Part shown: positions 17,394-27,185 of the stretch, one piece after another
How the letters are laid out: every line of letters begins with the position of its first letter
Position numbering within the stretch: the stretch's first letter is position 1
Origin: Devosia marina
GTDB lineage: Bacteria > Pseudomonadota > Alphaproteobacteria > Rhizobiales > Devosiaceae
Direction: 5' to 3'
Assembly (NCBI RefSeq): GCF_009758415.1
Contig: NZ_WQRF01000004.1
Location: forward strand, 124,001-188,000
DNA length: 64,000 bases
The notes under the pieces: generated by a model
Told to the model about the DNA's origin: nothing
The model's database searches: none
The model's input: the letters and a program-made list of their open reading frames with translations, nothing else
Translations under genes and position numbers: made by a program

Positions 17394-19856
17394 CTAAGGC
17401 TGCAGCTCGAGCCGCGTTGAGCGGGAAATCGAAGCCGCCTCGATTATGGATACGGCGTCAGTCGCCAGGGTCCACCGGTAAGTGCCAGGCGCTACTATCC
17501 AGGCATGGCGCTCGACATCGAAGTAGCTGAAGGCTCGCGCATCGAGGTCCAACTGGATGCGCCGGCACGCGCCGGGCTCGAGCATGACCTTGCAAAACGC
17601 CTTCAACTCGGCCTTGGGGCGCGCAACCGGGGCGTTCTCCGCCCCGACATAGAGCTGCAGCACTGTGGAGCCTTTGCGTACGCCGGTATTGGTAACGTCC
17701 AAGCCAACTGTGACGATGCCCTCTGACTCAAAGCGCTCAGTATTTACCGAGACGCTGCCGTAGCTGAACTCAGTGTAGCTCAGGCCAAAACCGAATGGAA
17801 AGAGCGGTTTGATGCCGTGGCGATCGTAATGCCGGTGGCCGGTGAAAACGCCTTCGCGATACTCCACCCGTCCGTCGAGGCCCGGATACACGATCGGATC
17901 CTGACTGAAGGCCGGGTTATCCGACCACCGCACCGGAAAGGTCTGGGGCAGCCGCCCGCCGGGCTCGGCCTTGCCCAAAAGCACGTCGGCGATGGCGTTG
18001 CCTGCTTCCTGACCGGGATACCACGCCTGGATGACCCCTGCGACCTCGTTGATCCATGGCATCTCAACCGGCCCCCCCGTCTGGAGGACAACGACAACAT
18101 TGGGATTGGCCCGGGCAACCGCGTTGACGAGATCATTCTGCCTGCCAGGCAATGCGATATCGGGCAGGTCGCTGCCCTCGGTGTCCCACTCGCCATTCCG
18201 GCCAATGAAAACCAGCGCCACATCCGCGCTGGCTGCCACTTCTGCGGCTTGAGCTATTTGAGCGTCGCCCAGGGGCAGACCGATACCCATACGGAAGGCA
18301 GACACACCCAGGACGGAATGGTCCTTGGTGGCGAATTCAATGGTAATTTCGGCCGGCTGGCCGGCTTCAAGCAGCACTTCTCCCACGACTTCGTCGCAGC
18401 CTTCTTCAAAAAAAGTGCGGCCCTTGGTCCAATTGGTCCAGGCATCGGCGATTAGTTTGCCGTTGACATAGACGCGCGCCAGACCGGCGGAGGCAATCCC
18501 CGCAAGGTGGGTCCCGGAATGCTCGGGAACAAAGGTGCCGGTCAACCGCGCAGCAAAGTGGTTTGCAGCGACTTTCCCGCCTGCCACCGATCCAAGCCAG
18601 AAGGTTTCGGCGGCCTCCAGCGTCTCGCTGTATTCGACAGGGCCGCTGAGCTCGCGATTGGCAAAAAATTCTACCTTGAGCTCGGTTTCAAGGAGCGGTT
18701 GGAAACGACTATTGCTGCAACCCGGCGCATAGGTCAGGGACTCCTCGCCCAGAGCATCGACAAGCCCCTGCCAGGGGCTGACGCGATAATGCGGGTTGAG
18801 CTGTGAGGAGCCGCCCCCCATGATCTGAGCCACTTTGGCGTTGGGCCCGATGACGGCAATGCGTTTTCCGGGTGCGATGGGCAAAGCGCCATTGTTCTTG
18901 AGCAGCACTGTCCCTTCCGCACCGGCGCGGCGAATCAAGGCGCGATGCTCTGGCCGGTCTTCCGCGCGCTCCTCGAAAGCGCGTTGATCATCGAGTGCGC
19001 CAGTCCATTCCATGATAGATAGGATGGCACGAACGCGGGCGCGAATGGTGTCGCGCGATACTTCGCCTTCTTCGACTGCGACAATGAGCTTCTCGCCGCG
19101 ATCGCGGGTCGGGCCAGGCATCTCGAGATCAAGGCCGGCATTGACCGTGGGCGCGGTGGAGTGGGAGCCGAACCAGTCCGACATGACGAGGCCCTCAAAG
19201 CCCCATTCGCACCGCAGCACATCGGTAATCAGCCAATTATGCTCGGAGGCATAGGTACCGTTGACCTTGTTGTAGGCTGTCATAACCCCCTTGGTCCCAG
19301 CCTTTTTCACCGCCCATTCGAAGGGGATGAGATAGACTTCGCGCAACGATCGCTCATCGATTACCGAACTCATCGTGGTGCGCTCGACTTCGGACTCGTT
19401 GCCGGCAAAATGCTTGATGGTTGCGGAAATGCCGTTTTCCTGCAGGCCCTTGATATATCCGACTGCCAGTTCGGCGGTGAGCATCGGGTCTTCCGAATAA
19501 CACTCGAAATTTCGGCCATTGGTGACAGAGCGCTGAATATTGACGGTCGGCGCCAGGAGCATATGCGCATTTTTGGACTTGGTGTCTTCGGCCAGCGCTG
19601 CACCGACCTCATAAAGAAGATCCACATTCCAGCTGGCCCCCAGGCTGATGCCAACCGGAAAGGCCGTCGCCTTGACCCCGCCGAGCAGGCCCCCGCCACC
19701 GCGAGCTCCGTTGGGCCCGTCCGATACGCGCAGCTTTCCGATGCCAAGGCGCTCAATTGCCGGCAACGACCAGAAGTCTTCACCCGAAAGGAGAGAGACC
19801 TGCTCTTCAAGAGTCATGGCGTCAAGCAGGTCGTCCAGGGTTCTCGTTGCAGTCAT
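17394..19856 (-). CDS. Glycoside hydrolase family 3 beta-glycosidase with inserted PA14 domain
   Basis: 820 aa retaining glycosidase without a signal peptide, hence cytoplasmic. The N-terminal TIM barrel contains LRVSDGPNG near residue 45, KHFAGNESE near 145 and the nucleophile Asp in GLVMSDWFGSHS near 225. The alpha/beta sandwich starts near 310 (LLKNNGALPI). A PA14 carbohydrate-binding insert (VEFFANRELSGPV to TFFEEGCDE) lies at roughly 390-520, and the C-terminal fibronectin-like domain ends the chain (FGFGLSYTEFSYGSV near 700). It lies 18 bases after the sulfatase and is probably the enzyme that splits the desulfated glycoside. Sugar specificity cannot be read here. Confidence 0.93.
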   Translation of the reverse strand: MTATRTLDDLLDAMTLEEQVSLLSGEDFWSLPAIERLGIGKLRVSDGPNGARGGGGLLGGVKATAFPVGISLGASWNVDLLYEVGAALAEDTKSKNAHMLLAPTVNIQRSVTNGRNFECYSEDPMLTAELAVGYIKGLQENGISATIKHFAGNESEVERTTMSSVIDERSLREVYLIPFEWAVKKAGTKGVMTAYNKVNGTYASEHNWLITDVLRCEWGFEGLVMSDWFGSHSTAPTVNAGLDLEMPGPTRDRGEKLIVAVEEGEVSRDTIRARVRAILSIMEWTGALDDQRAFEERAEDRPEHRALIRRAGAEGTVLLKNNGALPIAPGKRIAVIGPNAKVAQIMGGGSSQLNPHYRVSPWQGLVDALGEESLTYAPGCSNSRFQPLLETELKVEFFANRELSGPVEYSETLEAAETFWLGSVAGGKVAANHFAARLTGTFVPEHSGTHLAGIASAGLARVYVNGKLIADAWTNWTKGRTFFEEGCDEVVGEVLLEAGQPAEITIEFATKDHSVLGVSAFRMGIGLPLGDAQIAQAAEVAASADVALVFIGRNGEWDTEGSDLPDIALPGRQNDLVNAVARANPNVVVVLQTGGPVEMPWINEVAGVIQAWYPGQEAGNAIADVLLGKAEPGGRLPQTFPVRWSDNPAFSQDPIVYPGLDGRVEYREGVFTGHRHYDRHGIKPLFPFGFGLSYTEFSYGSVSVNTERFESEGIVTVGLDVTNTGVRKGSTVLQLYVGAENAPVARPKAELKAFCKVMLEPGACRRIQLDLDARAFSYFDVERHAWIVAPGTYRWTLATDAVSIIEAASISRSTRLELQP

Positions 19857-19874
19857 ATCTCTATCCAGTCTTGT

Positions 19875-21647
19875 TCACTCGGCCTGGGCTAGCGTCATCA
19901 GGCGGTCGAAATTGCTCAGCATTTCCACTGAGATTGCAGGGTTCATGACACTCAACTGCCATGCATTGAGGTGGCCCACATAGTTCAGCGTGGAGGCGTC
20001 GAGGTCGAAGCCAAAGGCATCAGTGAAGGCCCGCTTTGCGGCAGGCTCCTTGAGAAGATGCCGGAGAGGCACGCCGACTGACGGGCCATAGTCCGTAGCT
20101 CTGTCGTGGCGAGCACCCTGCACGTGACTGTCCTGAACCCGCTCCCACTGCTTGTCGATAAGCAGGTGCTCATTTCCGATCGGACCTTCTGCCGGAAGGC
20201 CAAGGCGCTGGAACTGGCTCGCCGGAGCGTGGTTGGCGCGCATGGCCGTAACCAGTTTTTCAGCCATCATGCGCTCGAGCGCAGCATCGTTGAGCGGGGT
20301 CGTCTGGTCCGGATCGGTGGCGAGGTCGAAGAGAAGTGTGCCGAAGGCCGCGGGATTACCCATCGCCCGTCCGGGCAAGCGCAGCACCGGCGCCCCCTTA
20401 GTGAAGGGCAACGGCGGATGGAGCGAAGCCTGCGCCAGTTCGGCCGGTGCAAAGCGCCAAGCCATATGGGTCGGCATCAGCGTATATTGCTCAAGAGGTT
20501 GGTTGGCGCCCTCGCAGCAGCGCATATACACATAGTGCCCATCCGTCACCGATACATGGCCACCATACACACCGAAGAGTCCAACATCGCGCACCGGCGT
20601 GTCGCTTGCGACCGTGTCACGCAAGGGACGACCCTGCATGTCGGGCGTGAGCGGCAGGCCGAAATAATCGAGCAGCGTCGGGCCAAAATCGACTGTCTGC
20701 ACCAGGCTCTGTCGTCGCTCCCCGCTTTTGCCGGCCCTCGGATCCCACACGAAAAGGGGTGTGTGGATGTTTTCCTCATACCAGGGCTGGACGTTTTTGC
20801 CCCACCAATTGCGCTCGCCAAGCAGGAAACCATGGTCGGTGCACACGATGAGCATGGTGTCGGCCCAGAGATCATGCTCGTCCATGGCATCGAGCACGCG
20901 CCCAAGCGAATCGTCGCACATGCTCAGAAGCGCCGCATATTCCATGCGGGCATGTTCCACCGCCTCTTCGTTCTCCACCACCACGCGGTAGTCTGGCCAG
21001 TCAAAATGCGGGCCGTTGAACTGGTGCGGGAAGCGCGCCTTGTGCTCGTCATAGCTGAAGAAGGGCTCGTGTGGATCGAAGGTCTCGATCTGCAGCATCC
21101 AGTTTTTTGCTTTTGCATTGGTGGCGATGAATTCGACACCCGCATCGAAGGTCAGGGTCTGCGGGTGCTTGTCGACACTTTGGAGATGCTTTCGATTGAT
21201 CCAGTCCTGGCGCCACAAGGTGCCTTGGCGCCAGCTTAGTGTTTGGGGGATGTCCGGGTCCGCAACCTCGCCTTTCCAAGGATCGCCTTCCTGGCCGCGG
21301 AAGAATTCGAAGGTTGAAAAGCGGTTGTGATAGGTGGCCCCGCCATCCTCCCAGTAGTGCACATGGTCGGTGACGAGATGGGTATGAACCCCGCCGTTGC
21401 GGAGCATCTCGGGCACAGAATCGTCGAACGGCTCCAACGGCCCCCAGGAGCGGTGAAGAAAATTGTAGCGACCCGTATGCATTTCGCGGCGTGCCGGCAT
21501 GCAGGGCATCGAGCCGCCATAGCAGGTGTCGAAAGTGACGGTCTTTTGTTCGAGACGCTTAAAATTCGCCAGCTCGGTCCAGGCGCCTCCATAGGCAGGA
21601 AGATACTTCCGGTTGAGGCTGTCGAACATTACAACAATGGCTTTCAC
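19875..21647 (-). CDS. Type I sulfatase (formylglycine-dependent)
   Basis: 590 aa alkaline-phosphatase-fold hydrolase. The metal-binding opening KAIVVMFDSLNRKYLPAYGG has its conserved Asp at the start, and the maturation motif C-x-P-x-R is present as PCMPARREMHTGR near residue 50, so Cys must be converted to formylglycine. Later metal and substrate motifs: MLIVCTDHGFLLGERNWWGK near 255-275. No signal peptide is seen, so desulfation would be cytoplasmic. A GTG start with GGAG upstream gives a natural N terminus; ATG starts would remove the first strand. The FGE gene lies immediately before it, 17 bases away, an ideal maturation partner. Confidence 0.9.
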   Translation of the reverse strand: MKAIVVMFDSLNRKYLPAYGGAWTELANFKRLEQKTVTFDTCYGGSMPCMPARREMHTGRYNFLHRSWGPLEPFDDSVPEMLRNGGVHTHLVTDHVHYWEDGGATYHNRFSTFEFFRGQEGDPWKGEVADPDIPQTLSWRQGTLWRQDWINRKHLQSVDKHPQTLTFDAGVEFIATNAKAKNWMLQIETFDPHEPFFSYDEHKARFPHQFNGPHFDWPDYRVVVENEEAVEHARMEYAALLSMCDDSLGRVLDAMDEHDLWADTMLIVCTDHGFLLGERNWWGKNVQPWYEENIHTPLFVWDPRAGKSGERRQSLVQTVDFGPTLLDYFGLPLTPDMQGRPLRDTVASDTPVRDVGLFGVYGGHVSVTDGHYVYMRCCEGANQPLEQYTLMPTHMAWRFAPAELAQASLHPPLPFTKGAPVLRLPGRAMGNPAAFGTLLFDLATDPDQTTPLNDAALERMMAEKLVTAMRANHAPASQFQRLGLPAEGPIGNEHLLIDKQWERVQDSHVQGARHDRATDYGPSVGVPLRHLLKEPAAKRAFTDAFGFDLDASTLNYVGHLNAWQLSVMNPAISVEMLSNFDRLMTLAQAE

Positions 21648-21664
21648 GAAAAACTCCGATTGAC

Positions 21665-22618
21665 TCAAGCAGCTGGGGCTAGGTGCCGGAAGACTGTCCG
21701 GAAGCCGAGATTGCCGGTGGAGGAATTGGGTGTGTTGGCGCTGCGGGCGGCGACACGATAGCGGCGGCAATAGGAATGGTGGCAGAGATAAGAGCCGCCA
21801 CGCACCACCCGCGCCTGGCCCGTTTCCGGCCCCTGAGGATCGCTTGCTTGAGAGGTTCGATAATAGGACGGGTCAAACCAGTCGGCGCACCATTCCCAGA
21901 CATTGCCGACCATTTGGTAAAGGCCGTAAGCGTTGGGCTCGTAGGTCCGAACAGGTGCCGTTGCGAGCCAGCCATCGGCGGCGCTGTTGTATTGAGGGAA
22001 CGTGCCCTGCCATACATTGGCGTGGTGTTGACCGTCCTGTTCGAGCTCGTCACCCCAAGGGAAACGTCGCCCTGCCAGTCCGCCACGTGCAGCAAATTCC
22101 CATTCTGCCTCGGTGGGCAGGGCACGCCCGCTCCATCCGCAATAGGCCAGGGCGTCACTATGGCTAAGATGCACGGCCGGGTGGTCCGCCATATCGGTCA
22201 GGTCTGACTGGGGTCCGAAAGGGTGCCGCCAGCAGGCGCCGCGCACGATCAGCCACCAAGCTGAACCTGCCGTACCAATCACGTCCGACGTTCCAGCCAG
22301 GACGGCCGGTGCGAAAACCGAACTATTGCCAAACCTTTCAGCCTCCGTCACATAACCAGTCTCCGCGACAAAGGTCGCGAATTGCTCGTTGGTCACGCAG
22401 GTTCGGTCGATCCGGAAGGGACTGAGTTCTACCTCATGCACGGGGCCCTCACCATCGCCCGGCAGACCCTCATCGAAACTGTCGCCCATTGCAAAATGGC
22501 CTCCCGGCAACAGCACGTCGTCATGTTGCACCCTGCCGGTTAGAGCCGGGTGAGGTGCCGCCGGTACATTGTCCGCACCGCGTCTGGGAGCGCAGCAAGT
22601 TGAGGCGTCAAATGTCAC
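21665..22618 (-). CDS. Formylglycine-generating enzyme (SUMF1/FGE family)
   Basis: 317 aa. FGE oxidises the sulfatase active-site Cys to formylglycine. The fold landmarks are present: LPGGHFAMGDSFDEGLPGDG near residue 45, LPTEAEWEFAARGGLAGRRF near 175, GNVWEWCADWFDP near 245, and the catalytic copper-binding Cys pair in GGSYLCHHSYCRRYR near 280. Both Cys are kept, which separates true FGE from inactive relatives such as EgtB-like or SUMF2-like proteins. The GTG start overlaps the TetR stop (GTGA). Location between TetR and the sulfatase indicates a dedicated maturase. Confidence 0.92.
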   Translation of the reverse strand: MTFDASTCCAPRRGADNVPAAPHPALTGRVQHDDVLLPGGHFAMGDSFDEGLPGDGEGPVHEVELSPFRIDRTCVTNEQFATFVAETGYVTEAERFGNSSVFAPAVLAGTSDVIGTAGSAWWLIVRGACWRHPFGPQSDLTDMADHPAVHLSHSDALAYCGWSGRALPTEAEWEFAARGGLAGRRFPWGDELEQDGQHHANVWQGTFPQYNSAADGWLATAPVRTYEPNAYGLYQMVGNVWEWCADWFDPSYYRTSQASDPQGPETGQARVVRGGSYLCHHSYCRRYRVAARSANTPNSSTGNLGFRTVFRHLAPAA

Positions 22619-23283
22619 TGCGAAGCCTCTTGCCGCAGATTGGCGACCCAGGAATATGAGCGATACGGCTCCTTGAGCACGGGGCGCATCACCGTGTCGT
22701 AAAACTGGGCGAGGGACTCCTCGCGGCTTACCGAGCTTTGATCGTAGAGCCATTGTACGCGCAGGCCGTCTGCCAGCCCCACCAGCCAGCGCACCAGCGT
22801 TTCCACCGTAACGCCAGGCGGCAGCGATTTGACATCCACCATTGGCGCAACGTGATCGATGGTAACCTTCACCACCGTCTCATATCTCTCCTCGAACCAC
22901 TCATGGGCCGGGTGGGTATCCGGAATGCTCTCGGCGGCGAGCACGGTCATCAGCTGCACGAGCGCTGGCGTGCGGTCATTGTTGCGCAGCGTGTGAAGAA
23001 ACACTGTCAACCCATCGAAGCCCTTGGCCCGTTCTGCTTCGGTCTCAATTTCGTTGCGGGCTTCGCGCTCAAGCAGCACCGCCAACAAAAGGGCCGCTTT
23101 GGACGGGAAATGATGCAGCATGCCAGCCTGAGTCATGCCAACATCCTTGGCAATGTCAGCAATACTGGCCGAGTTGAAGCCACCCTGGGAGAACATCCGC
23201 GTCGCCGACTGTAAAATGGCCTTCCGGGCTGCCTCTCCCCGCGGGCTTCGACGGGTTGCCTTGCCATTAGTTTGTTCGCTCAT
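22615..23283 (-). CDS. TetR family transcriptional regulator
   Basis: 222 aa. The N-terminal helix-turn-helix (RKAILQSATRMFSQGGFNSA then IADIAKDVGMTQAGMLHHFP) spans about residues 18-62, and the divergent C-terminal half would bind an effector. The ATG at 23283 has GGGGAG eight bases upstream and is preferred over a GTG seven codons earlier. It is encoded within the ABC/sulfatase operon, 33 bases after the ATPase gene and overlapping the FGE gene, so it probably senses the imported substrate. A candidate operator lies in front of the operon at 28780-28801. Confidence 0.88.
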   Translation of the reverse strand: MSEQTNGKATRRSPRGEAARKAILQSATRMFSQGGFNSASIADIAKDVGMTQAGMLHHFPSKAALLLAVLLEREARNEIETEAERAKGFDGLTVFLHTLRNNDRTPALVQLMTVLAAESIPDTHPAHEWFEERYETVVKVTIDHVAPMVDVKSLPPGVTVETLVRWLVGLADGLRVQWLYDQSSVSREESLAQFYDTVMRPVLKEPYRSYSWVANLRQEASQ

Positions 23284-23316
23284 GCTACTCCCCAGACCGA
23301 CCACCGCAGCTCCATA

Positions 23317-25371
23317 TCAGCCCCTTGCAAGGCTGGCTTCGCCAGCAAAATGACAGGCTGCTTTCTGCCCGCTGGCCGTCGCGGCAAGTTCCGGGGACTG
23401 TCTATTGCAGATTTCGCGGTCGGAACGGAAGGCCGGACCAATGGGACAGCGCGTCCGGAAGCGGCACCCCGAAGGCGGCCGTGCCGGACTGGGCATGTCC
23501 CCGGTCAAGATCACGCGATGCTCGGTCGACTGGTCGGGCTTGGGTTCCGGGGTCGAACTGAGCAGGGCAACGGTATAGGGATGCTGAGGATTGCCATAGA
23601 CCTCTTCAGCCGTGCCGACCTCAACGATCCGCCCCAGATACATCACCGCCACGCGGTCGCTAATGTGCCGCACCACGGAAAGGTCGTGGGCGATAAAGAG
23701 ATAGCCCAGACCAAGTTCGTCGCGCAGTTCCTCAAGCAGACTGATGATCTGCGCCTGGATCGATACGTCCAGCGCCGATACCGGTTCGTCGCAAATCAGG
23801 ATCTTCGGGTTCGCCGCCAGCGCTCGGGCGATGCCGACACGCTGGCGCTGGCCGCCCGACAATTCGTAGGGATAGCGGGACACATAATCCTCGCTGAGCC
23901 CGACGCGGATGAGCAATGCGACCACGCGGTTGTCCGCTTCAGCGCCGGTCACGCCCACCACTTCCAGCGCCTCAAGGATCGACTGACCGATGGTGCGACG
24001 CGGATTGAGTGAAGCGAACGGGTCCTGAAAGACATATTGAATGGTCTTGGCCACAAGATTTCGGGCGGCCAGATCCATTGAGGTCACGTCTGTTCCCGAA
24101 ACCTCGATACGGCCTTCGCTGACATCATTAATGCCCATGATAGTGCGGGAGAGGGTAGATTTTCCGCACCCGGATTCCCCGACGAGGCCAAGCGTCTCGC
24201 CGGGAAAGACCTCGAGCGAAATTCCATCCACGGCATAGACCGGTGGTGTCTTGCTGAATAGACCGCCGCTACTGGCCACGTTGGTGCGGACATTGTCGAG
24301 GCGTAGCGTGGGCGCCGCGCCGCTGGCTTGGCGCCGGTGACGCCCGAATTCATCGGTTGGCCTCGGCTCGACATTGCCGCCGGCCGCGGCTACCCAGCAG
24401 GCCGACTCGCGCCGATCTCCCATGGAAGACAGCGGCGGCGTGTCGTTAAAGCACTTGTCGATCGCATGACTGCAGCGCGGGTGGAAGGCGCAGCCCGAGG
24501 GCAGGCGAAGGGGCACCGGGGGCGATCCGGGAATGGCGATCAGGGCTTCATCACCTTTGGCGTCCAACCGCGGCACGGCCTTGAGCAAGGCTGCCGTATA
24601 GGGATGGCGTGGACTGGCAAATACGTCGCGGACCGGGCCCTTCTCCACGACTCGCCCGCCATACATAACGACCAGATCATCGCAGAGCTCAGCCACGACG
24701 CCCATGTCATGGGTGATCATGATGATCGAAATACCTAGCTCGAGGCGCAATTGAGCCAGCAGCCGCAGGATTTGTGCCTGGATGGTGACGTCGAGGGCGG
24801 TGGTTGGCTCATCAGCGATCAGCAATGTTGGATTGTTGGCCAGTGCGATGGCAATGACCACGCGTTGACGCATGCCGCCCGAGAATTCGTGAGGAAACTG
24901 GTCGATGGTCCGTTCCACGTCAGGAATCCCGACCTGCGCCAGCAGCGCTTTTGCCCTTTTCCGGGCCTCTTTAGCGCTCGTCCCGTGAACCAGGAGGGCT
25001 TCTGCAATCTGATCGCCCACTCGCATAACGGGGTTGAGCGCGGCTTGAGGGTCTTGGAAGACCATGGCGATCTTCTTGCCGCGAATGGCCTGCATTTCTC
25101 GCTCGGGAATGGCCAACAAGTCTTCGCCGTCGAGCAGGACTTGACCTTCCCGGACCTGACCGGGCGATCTCAGCATGCGCATGACCGATCGCGCGGTGAC
25201 AGACTTGCCTGAGCCGGACTCCCCGACGATCCCCAGCACGCGCCCGGGATAGAGGTCGAAGCTGACATCGGTCACCGCTCTGACCGAAACATTGCCCATG
25301 TCGAAAGTGGTGGACAGGTGCTCCACCCTTAGCAGTGGCTGTGTAGCCGGGGCCTGACGTGTCTCGATCAT
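23317..25371 (-). CDS. ABC transporter ATP-binding protein, fused DppD-DppF type
   Basis: 684 aa with two ATPase domains for the importer encoded just upstream. First domain: Walker [13 protein letters not shown] near residue 43, signature FSGGMRQR near 160, then a Cys-containing oligopeptide-ATPase tail ([16 protein letters not shown] near 300). Second domain: Walker [13 protein letters not shown] near 400, signature LSGGQRQR near 500, and a second Cys tail ([11 protein letters not shown] near 640). The Cys-rich tails in DppD/DppF-type ATPases can hold an Fe-S cluster. The ATG overlaps the permease stop. Confidence 0.94.
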   Translation of the reverse strand: MIETRQAPATQPLLRVEHLSTTFDMGNVSVRAVTDVSFDLYPGRVLGIVGESGSGKSVTARSVMRMLRSPGQVREGQVLLDGEDLLAIPEREMQAIRGKKIAMVFQDPQAALNPVMRVGDQIAEALLVHGTSAKEARKRAKALLAQVGIPDVERTIDQFPHEFSGGMRQRVVIAIALANNPTLLIADEPTTALDVTIQAQILRLLAQLRLELGISIIMITHDMGVVAELCDDLVVMYGGRVVEKGPVRDVFASPRHPYTAALLKAVPRLDAKGDEALIAIPGSPPVPLRLPSGCAFHPRCSHAIDKCFNDTPPLSSMGDRRESACWVAAAGGNVEPRPTDEFGRHRRQASGAAPTLRLDNVRTNVASSGGLFSKTPPVYAVDGISLEVFPGETLGLVGESGCGKSTLSRTIMGINDVSEGRIEVSGTDVTSMDLAARNLVAKTIQYVFQDPFASLNPRRTIGQSILEALEVVGVTGAEADNRVVALLIRVGLSEDYVSRYPYELSGGQRQRVGIARALAANPKILICDEPVSALDVSIQAQIISLLEELRDELGLGYLFIAHDLSVVRHISDRVAVMYLGRIVEVGTAEEVYGNPQHPYTVALLSSTPEPKPDQSTEHRVILTGDMPSPARPPSGCRFRTRCPIGPAFRSDREICNRQSPELAATASGQKAACHFAGEASLARG

Positions 25372-26231
25372 TTGCGGTTGACCGTGCTGTTGAGTGCATC
25401 GGCAAGCAGGCTGAATGCCAGCGCCAGAAGCACCAGAATGAGGGTAGGTCCCAGAATGTAGAATGGGGCCATGGTGATGTAACGCATGCCCACATTGAGC
25501 AGGATGCCGAGGGAGGGTTCGGGGGGCTGCAGGCCGAGGCCCACGATGCTGAGCGCAGCTTCTGTGAACACGGCAGCAACGACAAAAACGGCGCCCTGTA
25601 CGATAATGGGGTCGATGGCATTGGGCAGAATGTGCCGCACCATTATCTTCCAATTGCTGACGCCCAGGGTGCGAGCTGCCACCACATATTCGCGATGCTG
25701 CTGGCTAAGGAAGGTTGCCCGCGCCAGGCGCCCGAAGCCTGGCAGGCCGCCGATGACTATGGCAACAAGCAAGGCAGTCCATCCTGCGCCAACGACCAAC
25801 ACAACACATATGGCCAAGATCAAACCGGGAAAGCCGACAATGATGTCGAGCGCCCGCTGCACCAGGCTCCCCAGACGCGGCGACAGCGCTCCGGAAAGTC
25901 CAAGAAACGTGCCGATAATCATGCTGAGCGGCACGGCCGTTGCTGCTAGGGCCAGATCGGTGCGCAGTCCATAGATGCTACGCACGAAAATGTCGCGCCC
26001 TAGTTCGTCTGTGCCGAAGGGGTGCGCCCAGGATGCCGGAAGCAGCGAGTCGCGCGTTTGCATGTCATAGCCGCCTGGAAAGAGCACAGGCGCCAGAAGT
26101 GCGAGGGCGGTGAGCAGGATGACCAGGCCAAGGCCGATCTGCCCTTTGGGCATGACAAAGGCCTGCAGGTACCGCGACAGCACGGGGTTGAGGCGTGCTT
26201 TCTGACGATTGGGAGGTGCGGTGTCGGTCAT
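25368..26231 (-). CDS. ABC transporter permease, DppC type
   Basis: 287 aa. The DppC landmarks are present: HPFGTDELGRDIFVRSIYG near residue 70, then five membrane segments with the EAA loop (VVAARTLGVSNWKIM) near 180 and the family end [13 protein letters not shown]. It partners with the DppB-type permease three bases upstream and overlaps the ATPase gene by four bases. In family 5 systems such permeases can carry oligosaccharides as well as peptides, which is relevant because the operon encodes a sulfatase and a glycosidase. Confidence 0.92.
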   Translation of the reverse strand: MTDTAPPNRQKARLNPVLSRYLQAFVMPKGQIGLGLVILLTALALLAPVLFPGGYDMQTRDSLLPASWAHPFGTDELGRDIFVRSIYGLRTDLALAATAVPLSMIIGTFLGLSGALSPRLGSLVQRALDIIVGFPGLILAICVVLVVGAGWTALLVAIVIGGLPGFGRLARATFLSQQHREYVVAARTLGVSNWKIMVRHILPNAIDPIIVQGAVFVVAAVFTEAALSIVGLGLQPPEPSLGILLNVGMRYITMAPFYILGPTLILVLLALAFSLLADALNSTVNRK

Positions 26232-26234
26232 AGG

Positions 26235-27182
26235 TCAGCTCTCAAGCCTGATGCGCGGGTCAAGCGCGGCCAGAATGATTTCGGAGAACAGCTGGATGAA
26301 GACAGCCAGGATCACGGCGCCCAGGATCAGGACCTGCAGCACCATGTAGTCGCGTGATTGGACGGAATAGACCGCAAGGCTGCCAAGTCCATTGCGGGCG
26401 AAGATCGCCTCGATGACGATAGCCCCCGCCAGGAGATCTCCCGCACGTAAGCCCAGGGCCACCACGGCAGTCCCCAGAGAATTGCGCAGCACATGACGCC
26501 AGGTGATACGGCCGGGCGAAACGCCCTTGGCCTTGGCGAGATCGACATAGTCCTCGCCACGTGCCGAGTTCATGGCGGTCTGCAGCAGCCGCGCGACGAT
26601 GGCTGCTTGCGGCAGCGCTAGCGCCAGCGCCGGCAAGATCAGGAATTGGAGCGCCAGCCAGGGATTTTCAAAAAAGCCCACTTCACCACTTATGGGCAGA
26701 ATGGGGAAGAAAATACCGAGAAACAGGATCAGCAGGAGGCCGGTGAGAAACGGTGGGGTCGCAAGGAAAAGGGTCGTCATGATGTCGAGCACGACGCGCG
26801 CCCATTTCGAGCGCGGCGAGCCGGCAAGGACGCCAAGAACAAGGCCGATGGCAATCATCAGCAGCATGGCCAGGAATGCCAGTTCCAAAGTGCTTTCGAG
26901 CCGGCTGCCGATGACGGTTGTCACCGGACGGCGCATAATGAAGGATTGTCCGAAATCACCCCGGAACATTCCGAACATCCAGTCAAGGTATTGCTGGATC
27001 AGGGGCTTGGAAAGCCCCATCTGCTCACGCACTGCCGCCAATTGTTCGGGTGTCGCATCCGATCCCGCGATGGCCAGCGCCGGATCGCCCGGCGCCAGCC
27101 TTGGGAGAATGAAGGCGATGGCGGAACTGATTAGCGCCACCACCGCCACCGACGGCAGTTTCCTCAAAAGGAAACTGATCAT
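26235..27182 (-). CDS. ABC transporter permease, DppB type
   Basis: 315 aa. It opens with MISFLLRKLPSVAVVALIS and the motif FILPRLAPGDPA near residue 25, followed by five further segments and an EAA loop (VDLAKAKGVSPGRIT) near 220. The tail SEIILAALDPRIRLES is typical. The gap to the binding-protein stop is three bases, unlike the first peptide importer in this window where a hairpin separates them. Confidence 0.92.
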   Translation of the reverse strand: MISFLLRKLPSVAVVALISSAIAFILPRLAPGDPALAIAGSDATPEQLAAVREQMGLSKPLIQQYLDWMFGMFRGDFGQSFIMRRPVTTVIGSRLESTLELAFLAMLLMIAIGLVLGVLAGSPRSKWARVVLDIMTTLFLATPPFLTGLLLILFLGIFFPILPISGEVGFFENPWLALQFLILPALALALPQAAIVARLLQTAMNSARGEDYVDLAKAKGVSPGRITWRHVLRNSLGTAVVALGLRAGDLLAGAIVIEAIFARNGLGSLAVYSVQSRDYMVLQVLILGAVILAVFIQLFSEIILAALDPRIRLES

Positions 27183-27185
27183 GGA

